Positions 36,386 through 45,969 of a stretch of 64,000 nucleotides of DNA are shown piece by piece. Origin of the DNA: Oxytricha trifallax (taxonomy: Eukaryota; Ciliophora; Spirotrichea; Sporadotrichida; Oxytrichidae); NCBI GenBank assembly GCA_000711775.1, contig ARYC01000367.1, positions 62,001-126,000 of the forward strand. The letters are read 5' to 3'. Made by a program: the position numbers and the translations under genes. Position 1 is the stretch's first letter; each line of letters starts with the position of its first letter. The notes beneath the pieces were generated by a model. That model was not told where the DNA came from. It did no database searches and worked only from the letters and a program-made list of their open reading frames with translations.

Positions 36386-37829
36386 ATGGCTAACTTAAAT
36401 CGTAAAGGAATCTCTCTTGGTAATGGTTAATCATAGTCAAACTTTGGCATCCCTAAAAAGCAAGAAGTTATTTATATTGAGAGGGAAGTAGAGTTAAGAG
36501 CTCTTGAGTTTGAGGCAGATGTCTTAAAAATTGAAGTATTTTACTAGAAGGGGAGAACAGAGATAGGACTTTAAATGTAAATTGAATATGTTGAGGAGCT
36601 TAAAGAACAGCAACCAATTGAAAAATAAAAACACTTTGAATGGAATGATTGTTAAAACTTCTTCTCAACTCAGTAGAGCTTGAAAAGGCATATTAAAGAA
36701 ATACATTCTGGTAAAGCAAAGATTTATTTCAAGCATAATAAGGTGGATGGCAGGTATTAATTCACGACTTGCATGAAGTCTTACACTCACTCAGCAAATA
36801 TTAAAAGACACATGCAAAAGCATCATTTAAGCGAGTTTTTAATGTAAGATTAAGAGACTTAAAACTAATACCTGCCAAGAGAAAGTCCATTACTATAGAG
36901 TATTAAAGAGAACAGGAAGAGAGATTTAAGAAGCAGAAACGATTTGAGTCAATGAACCAACCAGTTAATGAATTGTATATAGCATGCTTGTAAGAGAGAG
37001 CTATGTATATACCTGCATTAAATGCAGTAGATCTCAGTTTTTGAATTGACAAATATTTACATATTGATGTGCCTAACAAGGCAAAACATAGTAGTTGATG
37101 AGTATGCTTATAAGGTATATCCTTTCAAATATCTTATTAGGAACGAGCAGTATCAAAATGAGTTTGCTAATGAATACAAAATACTTAGAGAGGCTCATTA
37201 AAAGGTAATGCAAAAACTTGATAAAACTCGATGGAGTTATTCTTGGACATAGTTTTATTGCAATACGATTTAAAAAGTTTGAAATGACTCTAAGAGATTA
37301 TCTCTACCATAATAGATACCCAGATGACTTTAATGAGATACTCACGGAAATGACCAAGGGTGTGAAAGAGCTCCATTATCTGGGGTATTTTCATAGAGAT
37401 TTGAAGCCAGAAAATGTAATGCTAAATCTCTGTCCTTTAGAAATAGTAGTCATTGATTTCAATAGAGCAATAAGGTAAGAAATAGTGACTTTAGCTAAAG
37501 TACTATGCACACCTGGGTACTTCCCAATAAGAGAGAAGTGGACTAATGGCTCTGTTTAGTGGGATGTCTGGGCGGTAGCAGCAATTATCTTAGAGTGCGA
37601 TATGGAAAGTATGACTTACTTCGGAACAAAGCAAGAAAAGTAATCAATAAGTTTGGCTGTTAAACATATCAAGCAAGAAGAATTATGCACTGAGATTAAA
37701 AAAATTGTTGAGATGATCATAGTAAGAGCTTCAGCATATCCAAGATCATCATTAGAAGATATACTTGACACACTAAAGAGAGCTAAGTTCAAGAGATACC
37801 ACAAAGATAAGCAGATAAACTTTGTTTGA
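36386..37829 (+). pseudogene. T1 57-kDa TBE zinc-finger/kinase, degenerate
   Basis: Start ATG 36386 (MANLNRKGISLGNGQSQSNF). Both C2H2 fingers have lost the first Cys: FEWNDCQNFF...HIKEIH and YQFTTCMKSYTHSANIKRHM, where T2 has LCEEC and CPYC. The frame breaks near 36865 and again near 37060-37210. The kinase core is still legible at 37218-37500: HRDLKPENVM, VVIDFNRAI, then TPGYFPIREK and WDVWAVAAII; it ends NFV-TGA at 37827-37829. Long upstream intergenic DNA (35820-36385) is full of GGTACC dyads. Confidence 0.75.
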
Positions 37830-38077
37830 ATTAAGGGTAAACTAATACTCATTAAATATTCATTAAATTCACATAAAACATGCGTTTTCTCTACTAACCC
37901 CAATAAGACCCCAACTATACCCTACAAATCAAAGCACTTATAAACCTCACTAAGGGGTTTTGGGGTTTTAATTCAGAATAAATATGAGAATTATTTTTAT
38001 TAAAGAAATTGACTTATAATTATATAATAATTCAGAATAATCATTATTTTTAATTGAATTTAGTTAAAATAATAATA

Positions 38078-38311
38078 GTTACAGATTTTGACACAAATTA
38101 TGTAGAGAAAACTATTTCAAAAGAAGAATAAGATAAGCTTGACCAATGGATGTCATAAAAGGATGAGCGTGATAGAAAAAGAGAATTGGAAAGACAGGCA
38201 AAGGCAAGTTAAAAAAAATTATAAGCTAGCAATCAACAATAAGAATCAGAGAAAAAAGACAACTCAAAGCTTAAAAATCACCTAGCAGTTTATTTTATAC
38301 AGATATCTGAA
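38078..38311 (+). CDS. unknown charged/coiled-coil-like protein segment (gene H, segment 1)
   Basis: Plus strand, ciliate code, directly after a TTACAG acceptor-like sequence: FDTNYVEKTISKEEQDKLDQ, WMSQKDERDRKRELERQAKA, SQKKLQASNQQQESEKKDNS. Highly charged, Lys/Glu/Gln-rich, likely alpha-helical or coiled coil. The frame remains formally open further right but becomes AT-rich noise. It starts 108 bp after T1, so T1 sits in or beside an eliminated or intronic interval of this gene. No family can be named. Confidence 0.55.
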
Positions 38312-38479
38312 TAATAACTTAAACTTCATTCAATTTTTAATATGAATAAAGAGTTACTTGGTTTAATAAAAATCAATTTAATATTAATATTGCTAAATTG
38401 TAGGTATATTTTTAAAGCTATTTATATTATTATGATAATGTGACAAATTTAATCTTAAATTAGCATAAACTTACTCAAA

Positions 38480-38655
38480 AATAAAATTGTCACTTTCCAA
38501 TCTGAGAATGAATTTTAATGATAGAGCAAGTGGTACTTGAATATTTTACAGCATCATTAGTGCTTTTCCATAATTAAAAACTCTGAGGTATTGTTTTAGG
38601 CTCACAATCTCAGTTACTATGAAAGCTGTATGAATAATTATTTGTAATAAGGTGA
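38480..38655 (-). CDS. possible coding segment, unknown
   Basis: One minus-strand frame reads EIVSLKQYLRVFNYGKALMM and LQNIQVPLALSLKFILRLES in ciliate code with reasonable composition; the plus strand meets TGA quickly in all frames. No start, stop context or homologue supports it further. Confidence 0.3.
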
Positions 38656-39749
38656 GATCTTACATATTTTAAACAATTAAACATATTAAAAATACATGGT
38701 GCTAAATTTTTCACGAAATATAATCATTAGTAGAGTTATTTAATATTTTGACTAATTTATAAAATTAAATTGTTTAAGAAGTTTAGAGGTTTTAACTATT
38801 AATTATAATTTTAAGAATCAAACATTATATTTTTACAAAAAATAATAATATAAAATGCAAACAAAATAAAATAATTTTGGGATAAATTCCCCTCACCTCT
38901 CCTAAAGTTTAAAGTAATTATTCAATATTTTATAATTGTATAATGATAAATTTTAAATCAAAATGATCATCAACTAGATTAAAAATAAATTTGATATAAA
39001 GAAATTAATCATATAAATGCAAGTATATGAAACTACCTTATTAGGAACAGGGTACATAATCCTATTTGCTTGTCACAAGATTTTGAATAATTTATAATTG
39101 TAAAATTATATTGTTAGAAAAGATTACAATTGACAATTTCTAAAATATACAATAAATGAATGCCTAAATGGCTTAATCGTTTGTATTTTAAATAATTTAG
39201 TTCTTTGATAAATAAATACATGTTCAAATAAACTCTTCACTCTTGATAAAATTTCTTAAAATTTATTCTTTTTAAATGATAATTTTCCTGTAAACTAATT
39301 TTTAAATGGCATTAAAAATTTTTATGAAACATTTTATAAATAAAAAATAAAAAATTTACTTAAAATATTTTTCATTTATTATTTATTTATTTATTCATTT
39401 TTTCATTACTCTTATTTACTTTATAAGTTATTTATATTATTCCACATTATATAGATTCAATAATTTATTTAAAAAATTCAATTAATTGATTTAGGTACAC
39501 TGCATCATTTTTGTTTTTGCTTATAGAAAAAAAATGAATGTTATTATCAATATCTAAAATTAAATTATAGTTAATCTTAAATGCTTTTTATGTGATAAAT
39601 TATAAACTTTTTTAAAGATTCTAATATATTTTGAGAATTAAAGTAATAATTTACTTATTTAATTTAAACATTCATGCTTAATATATTAAATACCAAGCTA
39701 AATATTTACAAAAATTAAATTGCTGTTAAAATATGCATAATAAACTGAA
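38656..39749. other. AT-rich interval
   Basis: Mostly AT-rich DNA. A short minus-strand stretch around 39020-39090 (NLVTSKQDYVPCSQQGSFIY) looks protein-like but is too short to call. A TTTATTTATTTATTCATTTT low-complexity run lies near 39380. No inverted repeat was recognised. Confidence 0.3.
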
Positions 39750-39935
39750 ATAGAGAAAGTTTATAGATCAATAATTAATTATAATTCAGTAATATAAAGG
39801 AATGGCTATTTACAAGAATTCAAAATTTATAAAAAGCTAATGAAACCTATTGGCATCTTATTAAATTTGGGATTAGCTTAGAAGTCAAACAATAACTCAA
39901 AAATACTAATATTTTTGGGAAATTTAATCTTAATT
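39750..39935 (+). CDS. unknown protein segment (gene H, segment 2?)
   Basis: Plus strand, ciliate code: NNQLQFSNIKEWLFTRIQNL, QKANETYWHLIKFGISLEVK, NTNIFGKFNL. Composition is protein-like and the frame follows a TGA at its left. It may belong with the segment at 38078 on the same strand. No domain was recognised. It lies 100 bp left of the split dispersed repeat that T2 entered. Confidence 0.45.
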
Positions 39936-40200
39936 TTATTTATAATTAAGAATTATAATCAGTAACATTAATATATAACCTTTAACATCAACACTTAAAA
40001 CATATTTAAAATTAAATATAAGAAAACAATAACTATAAGGGGATTGCTGGGCGCAACGCATTCAAAACCCCAAAACCCCTGAAGTTGTTTGATTGAATTT
40101 TTGATTGATGAAAGTAGACTATTAACGCATGCTTTATTAGGGTTTTAATAGGGTTTATGTAGGGGTTAATGGTTTAAATATCAGTAATTTAAGTGAGAAT

Positions 40201-41249
40201 ATGCGAGGTTTGGGATCAGTTTATGACAGTGAATATATAGATTTATTGTTTAAGTTGCGTTATGGATGTAATGATTATAGTGATCAACTCAGACCTATTC
40301 TAAATTACACATCTATTGCAAGACTGCTCCATAAATCTCCTGCTACTGTTAGGTCACACTGTCTATTAGCATTGAATTTAAAGAGATAGCATCTTAATTC
40401 TAAGCCTAAAAGACCTTTAAAATTCTAGTAGCATCATATCGAATATCTTATTAATGATAAGACTCTAAAATACTGGGCTCATTTCTCTCTAGCCTAGAGG
40501 GCTGTGATGTTTCATCGCCAATTTCCTGTACTTCACATCTCTGCTTAATCTATGCTAATATCTATAAAAAGAATGGTATATCTTACAAGACAGTCAATCG
40601 CATTAATAGAGTGATCGATTTTAATGTTCCATTTTATAAGGATAATTTAAATTATATATTCGATTAAATGCAGAGGGCTTAAGAGCATAATATAAAGTTC
40701 ATACATGCTGATGAGGCAGTATTCACGTTTAATACCTTCATATCGAGGTCTTGGTATAAGAGGTACAGCAACATAGAAGTTTATGATCAAAAGGTTAAGG
40801 TATAAACTCATGCAATCCTTGGTGGAATCAGTGAAGATAGTGGGCTTGAGACTTATGTTATCCACCCTCGCTCTATTAAGACTGAATAATATATTAAATT
40901 TTTGCAATAGCTAAGAGATAAGTATGCTGAATAAGAAATTATCCTGTTTGTTGATAACTTATCAGTTCATAAAACTAAAGACTCAAGGAGAGAATATGAA
41001 AGGCTAAACATAACACCTGTATTTAATGTTCCTTATAGCCCTCAATTCAATGGAATTGAACTATATTGGGGCCTATTAAAAGGCCACTACAAGAAACTTC
41101 TGCTCTATCATCTGATGCACGATCTGAAGATAGATACAGTAGATTTTATTAAGAGTGCTGCTAAAAGAGTCAGCGATGATAAAGCAAAAGTATGCGCAAG
41201 AGAAGGGAGATTTTGTGTTTATAAATAAGTTTTAGATTTAAACGAATGA
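40201..41249 (+). pseudogene. T2 transposase (42-kDa TBE type, D,D34E), single frameshift
   Basis: ATG 40201 to TGA 41247-41249, 1049 nt, one base short of 350 codons. N-terminus MRGLGSVYDSEYIDLLFKLR; HTH-like NYTSIARLLHKSPATVRSHC; catalytic core HADEAVFTFN, LFVDNLSVHKTK and PYSPQFNGIELYWG with 34 residues between the second Asp and the Glu, as in the IS630-Tc1-mariner superfamily. The frame is lost near 40553 (AATCTATGCTAAT, where T1 has GACTATAGCCAAT). Everything else is intact, so the damage is either very recent, a sequencing error, or tolerated. It acts on TBE ends in transposition and, by published work on Oxytricha, in genome rearrangement. Confidence 0.85.
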
Positions 41250-41255
41250 ATAAGT

Positions 41256-42046
41256 TCACATATTAAATTTGCCCGTAAAGGGATTTGGCTTCTCTTTCTT
41301 TTCTTCCTCTTAAGGCTTGCTTGGGCCCATGTTTCTTCTCTTAGTGCCAGCTCCTGCATCTATGTTCATCTCTTCTGGCTTTTATAAATCTTTGAAGAGT
41401 CTCTTACTCAATTCATGCTTTACTTGAGACTTTCTCTCTCTGTTTAATTTGCTGCGCTCTTTCATCAAATATATAGCAGTACCAGGTTTTTCTATAAAGT
41501 TAGAAGTCTATGCTTACTTGAGATGAATGGATGCTTCTGCAGTTCCTACAGCCATGAGTCACTGATTTTGATTCCCTGCTTCTCTTTCTCTTCAGGAGAG
41601 ATGCTGTAGCGTTTCTTATGAGCTTCTTAAATTACTTCACTTAAGTACTCTGGTTTAAGAGTTCCAAGAACTCCAAAGAAGAAGTTTCTCTCTGGTAACT
41701 TATTTGAGAGTTGTAACTTTGATGGTAGGTACAGAGCAACATCTGGATCACTCATCGCATCATCATAGAGATTTGTCACTGAGATTTCAGGGTAGTTAGG
41801 TATCTCAATCATCTTTATTTCATTGGTCTTAAAAGCTTATTTCTCTTCACTTAGTAAGGCTTTTAAGAATGATATTTTTGTTCCTTCCTGAGTTGGCAAG
41901 AACAATCCAACTATGGTTAATATATTAGTATTTGATAAAAGCTTACCTTGCTATACCAAATATCTATAGAGGTCCTCCTTACTTCGAAATTTTCCTATCA
42001 ATTCTTGAGATTGTATTCTCTTCATTGCATCATTCATAGACTCCAT
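41256..42046 (-). CDS. T2 22-kDa TBE protein (242 aa after splicing two tiny introns)
   Basis: Start ATG 42046 (MESMNDAMKRIQSQELIGKF), stop TGA 41256-41258, only 6 nt from the convergent transposase stop. Without splicing the frame ends early (LVLLYI-stop). Removing GT-AG introns at 41911-41946 (36 nt) and 41492-41517 (26 nt) gives a continuous 242-codon protein with IPNYPEISVTNLYDDAMSD, RNFFFGVLGTLKPEYLSEVI, KPGTAIYLMKERSKLNRERK and a basic/acidic tail (AGAGTKRRNMGPSKPQEEEK). Role unknown; no known domain recognised. The spliced protein (about 28 kDa) is longer than the family nickname suggests. Confidence 0.8.
41492..41517 (-). other. 26-nt intron in the TBE 22-kDa gene
   Basis: Minus strand GTAAGCATAGACTTCTAACT then TTATAG; 26 nt, with CTAAC branch-like motif. 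Removing it converts an early stop into a frame open to the conserved C-terminus. T1 and T3 have GT-AG segments of the same length at the same place. Confidence 0.65.
41911..41946 (-). other. 36-nt intron in the TBE 22-kDa gene
   Basis: Minus strand GTAAGC...TACTAAT...ACCATAG, 36 nt. It is a multiple of three so does not break the frame, but the four copies are dissimilar inside it and similar right outside it (VGLFLP). GT-AG ends are present in T1, T2 and T4; in T3 the acceptor is mutated to ATAA. Confidence 0.6.
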
Positions 42047-42611
42047 CTTGCTTCCACTTTCTATAAATGTTTATGAAATTTAAAATTATGGATATCCATT
42101 CTAAACTTACTAAAATTTTACTACTAAATAGAGAGATCCAACTGGAGGTCAACCTGAATAAGATAGTAAGAGAAAGATGGAAGAACTTTCTCCAAGTTTC
42201 AAAGTTTGACTTCCATTTTTATCAAACTTTCTCCATTAAATTGCTCCTAATAATAATTAATTTAATTAGGTGGTGCTCCTAATTTATTTAAAACTTAATT
42301 AGGTGGTTATATTAAAGTTCAAAACCGTATTAGGAGGTACATTAAAAAAATTAAATTTTAAAATCTCCACTCCTAAATTTACAAGAACAGCTTTAGGAGC
42401 ACCACCTAACTTCACAAAACACATTTAGGTGCATTTTAATGAATAAAATGGATGAATTAGTTTATAAATTATCACTAAATCTAAGAAATATAAAACTAAT
42501 GTCTCGTACTCTGTTCTCATTAAACCTCTCTAAACCTTTGAGAATATGCTCTTACTCTTGTATAAAGGTAGAATTTAAATAGCTTGTATAATTATTAATA
42601 GTATTTATAAA
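42047..42611. promoter_or_regulatory. T2 divergent intergenic region with dyad motifs
   Basis: 565 bp between the divergent starts of the 22-kDa and 57-kDa genes, so it must hold both promoters. It contains several inverted and repeated copies of TTAGGAGCACCACCTAA/TTAGGTGGTGCTCCTAA-like words (about 42240-42430). T1, T3 and T4 hold dyads of different sequence (GGTACC; GGAGGTCCTCC) at the same place. Regulatory role is inference. Confidence 0.45.
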
Positions 42612-44060
42612 ATGAGCGGTAACTTACTTAGAAAAGCGGCATTGCTTGGCATTAGCCAGCAAAAACTTTCTTTCATGAATCAAAAGAAAATTGAGACTTG
42701 CGATGCCTCTACCTAGTACGAACCTGAAATTTTTTAACTTTAGGTATCAGACTTTGAATAGCAATTCAGTTGTTAAATAGAAATGCAGAGCTAAGAAATT
42801 TAATGCGAAGTTCCAATGAAAATGGTTGAAGAGGAGGAAGAGAAAAAAGAAATAAAAGCATTACATTTATGTGAGGAGTGTGAGAAGAACTTCACTTATA
42901 AATCTGCTCTTAAGCGTCATATCTTAGAGCAGCATTCTAACAAGCCCAAGCTCTATCTTAAGCATGATAAGATAGATGGAAAATATTTCTGCCCTTACTG
43001 CAATAAATAATACAATCATTCAAGAGATCTAAAAGTTCATCTATAAAACCATCATGGCAAGAAGTTTGAAGTAATAGATCCAGAGACTGGTGAGGTCTTC
43101 CTTTAAAAAAGAAAGCCAAGAGACCCTTTAGAAACTTTGGAACAAAGAGTAAAGAAAGAAAATTAACTTATTAAAGCAGTAAGAAACCTCCCAGCCTCAG
43201 AGATAGTAAAAATCACTCTTAAGATGCATGCACTTAAACTTCCAATATTGAATATAATTGACCTTAAAGAGTGTAAAGAAAGTTATCTTATCCTTGAGGA
43301 TAAATTTGAGAAGAAAGTCATAACAGATAAGTAGTTCGCATACAAGATATATCCGTTCAACTACTTCAAATGCGATGACAAGTATCAAATGGAATTCGTA
43401 AATGAATACCAAGCACTTACAAAGTCAAGAGATAGATAGTGCAGATTTATAATAAAGCTCGATGCTATTCTGCTTGCTCAAGATCATGTAGCTTTTCGTC
43501 TTCCTCTATATTAAATGACATTAAGAGACTACATTTAAGATTAAAGGATACCAAAGTAGTTACCTCTTATTCTTACAAATGTTTGCAAAGGCATTGAGGA
43601 GCTGCACACTCTTGGATATGTTCATAGAGATTTGAAGCCTGAGAATATAATGCTTGACTTTTCACCTCTCAGAGTAGTAATAATAGATTTCAATAGATCA
43701 TAGAGAGTTGAAGCTTCAGGACTTGGCAACGTGTATGGTACTCCTGGATACTTTCCAGAAAGAGAGGACTGGAGAGATGGTGATATTAAGTGGGATATAT
43801 GGGCTCTAGCAGCAATTATTTGTGAATGCGATATGGCAAGAAATGATTACTATAGCTGCAAAAGAGAGAAAGATTCAAAACAGAGAATACAGCAATATCT
43901 AGACTAGAATAAGATAAAAGGTAGAATGAAAGACATGGCTGAGTAGATAATTATTAAGCCTAATCACAGAGCTGACCATACAATAGACTAAATTGTAAGT
44001 TGGATAGGAGAGATAAAGTTTAGAAAGCTGCCTCATGATGCTAAAGTACTGTTTGAGTGA
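42612..44060 (+). CDS. T2 57-kDa TBE zinc-finger/protein kinase-like protein, intact
   Basis: ATG 42612 to TGA 44058-44060, 482 codons, uninterrupted with TAA/TAG as Gln. Two C2H2 fingers at about residues 80-150 (CEECEKNF...RHILEQH; CPYCNKQY...HLQNHH), a linker with EPETGEV-type sequence, then a kinase-like domain: LGYVHRDLKPENIM (catalytic loop), VIIDFNR (DFN where active kinases have DFG), GTPGYFPERE (activation segment), DIKWDIWALAAIICE. No clear glycine-rich loop is seen, so catalytic competence is uncertain. Known as the 57-kDa TBE ORF; the partner or substrate is unknown. It is divergent from the 22-kDa gene and ends about 160 bp from the right terminus. Confidence 0.88.
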
Positions 44061-44760
44061 ATAATAAAAATTAAACACTTGCATTACACACTAATTTATA
44101 TTACATTATAACCCTAAACACCTACATAAACCCTATTAAAACCCTAATAAAGCATGCGTTAATAGTCTACTTTCATCAATCAAAAACTCAATCAAACAAC
44201 TTCAGGGGTTTTGGGGTTTTGATTAGGTACCAGTCGGCGAGGTTCAATCCGTTAGCATTCACTCTTCGAATGAGCTGGATCCTAGGATTTCCCTGCATCA
44301 GATGAGTCTACTGGCTTGAGTTCAGTTTCCTAGGTTAATAGGGAGCAGGATGAAGGTACGCTCTGCCTTCAAAAGTGAGAAGACGAAAACCAATGAAGCC
44401 AACGATAAGGATTTTTCTCCCACACCGGGTTAGTGTACTGAAGCTTACACAGCGAAAGGAAAGGGATTAAGTTTCCCAGCAGCGGTGAGACCAGTAAGCG
44501 TTTTTCTCAAGCTTCTGTCACTGTAGTTGAATTCTAAGAGCTCTGTCCCCTGGTTATAACTGGTTGACATCTTAAGTCAAGAGAAGACTAGGTGATAGCG
44601 AGATTGGTTTTTTCGGAGTTTTCTACTTCACGACTGCCACGCCACGGAATTTGCCACGTCAACTCACTCAGATACGTCTACGTCACGACTAAGATTGATG
44701 GTTTGATTTTAGTATTAAACAGTGATATGTTAAATTTATTTGATTTTAAATCATTTACTA

Positions 44761-45317
44761 ATAACTATAAGAAAAGTTATTTGTTCATTTTTAAGATAAT
44801 ATTTGTCAAAATAATTTAGTCTACTTTGATTAATTATTAAATTAAATCTTAAATTTTAAATAGATTTTTTTGATTTAAAAATTCAATAATTTAATAAAAA
44901 ATCAATAAATATATTTTTTTTAAGAAATTAAAAATTCAAATAATTATCAAGCTACCTCTTTTTTATACTTTATAAATTATACAATTGTTTTATATTTAAA
45001 AATGAAAAATAATTGAATTATATTTAAATTCATATTATTTTGAAATAGTGATATCCTGGCATATCAAAAACAATTTAAATCTATTATGGACTGAGAGTTG
45101 CAGGTATTTAATTAATAATTCTAGATTCTTTAAAAAGCACATTCTAATTCTTAATTCGTAATTTCCTTAATTGATTTAAAATTTTAAATAATAATTTAAA
45201 TTTCTTTATATAATGTTTAAATCATTTCTTGTTAAATAAATAATAAATATCTTTTAAACTAGATTTTTAGAAATTTAATTATAAATTGTTATTGAAAAAT
45301 AATAAAACTGTGAAGAT
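44761..45317. other. AT-rich interval
   Basis: Low-complexity AT-rich DNA between dispersed repeat copy B and an old TBE fragment. No coding frame or repeat was recognised. Confidence 0.4.
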
Positions 45318-45835
45318 TCAAAATCCCAAAACTCCATAATGAAGTTATTAAGTGCATTAATTTGTAGGATATATTTGGAATCTTAATTAGGATTTTTATG
45401 AAAATTGGGCAATTTAGCAAAATGATAATTTTAAATTAGTGAAATTTTGGGTTTGTTCATGATGATTAATTTAAAAATATATTGAATAAGTTTAGGTAAG
45501 GTACAAGTTTTAAAATATAGAATATAATTAGTTCTAAATTATGCAGCAATTGCAAGACTCTACTCAAAAACTCCTCGATTATTAGATTTCATTTCTTCTA
45601 GCTGTTTAACATTTAAATATTGGCTCTTTAAAACAACCATAAAAAGAAAAGTTCTCAAACTCAAACTAATTATTCTAATTCTTCAATAATTAAAAAACAC
45701 TTTCCATATTTTAATAATTTGTGATGTTTCAATGCTGGAGGTTTTCTGAGATAAGAATTTCTCCTTAATTATGTCCAAAATTTATGGTTAATTTATCATT
45801 AAGATAATTTTAATCATAAAAATGAATATGGAGTT
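45318..45835 (+). mobile_element. decayed TBE left-end fragment
   Basis: Begins with a corrupted TBE terminus (TTCAAAATCCCAAAACTCCA) and continues colinearly with T1 33897-34400: GTGCATTAATTTGTAGGATATA, TTTAGGTAAGGTACAAG, AATTATGCAGCAATTGCAAGAC, GTGATGTTTCAATG. No open frame. The rest of the element and the right end are missing. It is closer to the fossil at 31564 than to T1. Confidence 0.65.
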
Positions 45836-45969
45836 TTATATCTAAAGCATAAAAATGTCCTATTACGAAACTAAGAATTTAAAGTGAAATTTTTATTAGT
45901 GATTAGACAATTCTCCTGTTCTATCCCTGCCCACGGTCTGATGCTCTCTTTATGTGCTCGGTGAAGTCT

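Larger units (their letters stand above)
33897..37970 (+). mobile_element. TBE transposon copy T1 (4.07 kb)
   Basis: Left terminus CAAAACCCCAAAACCCC, right terminus its complement (the last base is A instead of G), flanked by ATT on both sides (33894-33896, 37971-37973), the ANT-type 3-bp duplication known for TBE elements. Subterminal inverted sequences (GTGAGGTTTATAAGTGCTTTGATTTG) also pair. Gene order: transposase (+), 22-kDa gene (-, convergent), zinc-finger/kinase (+). All three genes are damaged, so this copy is inert by itself. It is a different subfamily from T2-T4, about half diverged at protein level. Confidence 0.9.
40063..44221 (+). mobile_element. TBE transposon copy T2 (4.16 kb)
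   Basis: Termini CAAAACCCCAAAACCCC and its exact complement, flanked by ATT (40060-40062, 44222-44224). Subterminal arms (GAAGTTGTTTGATTGA; GACTATTAACGCATGCTTTATTAGGG) are also inverted. Same three-gene layout as T1. This is the best preserved copy: the zinc-finger kinase and the 22-kDa gene are intact, but the transposase has a 1-nt deletion. Confidence 0.92.
40035..44760 (+). repeat. dispersed repeat copy B, split by T2
   Basis: The left piece (about 40035-40062, GGGGATTGCTGGGCGCAACGC) and right piece (about 44222-44760, CCAGTCGGCGAGGTTCAATC onward) join exactly as in copy C at 60061-60100 (GTTGCTGGGCGCAACGCATGAGGGACCAG region) once T2 and one ATT are removed. The 5' part found in copies A and C is absent, so copy B is 5'-truncated. 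The 3' end reads GATATGTTAAATTTATTTG like copy C. Confidence 0.7.

Noticed and set aside
44592..44819. ORF in dispersed repeat copy B
   Set aside because: Not conserved in the corresponding part of copies C and D; it enters AT-rich flank.
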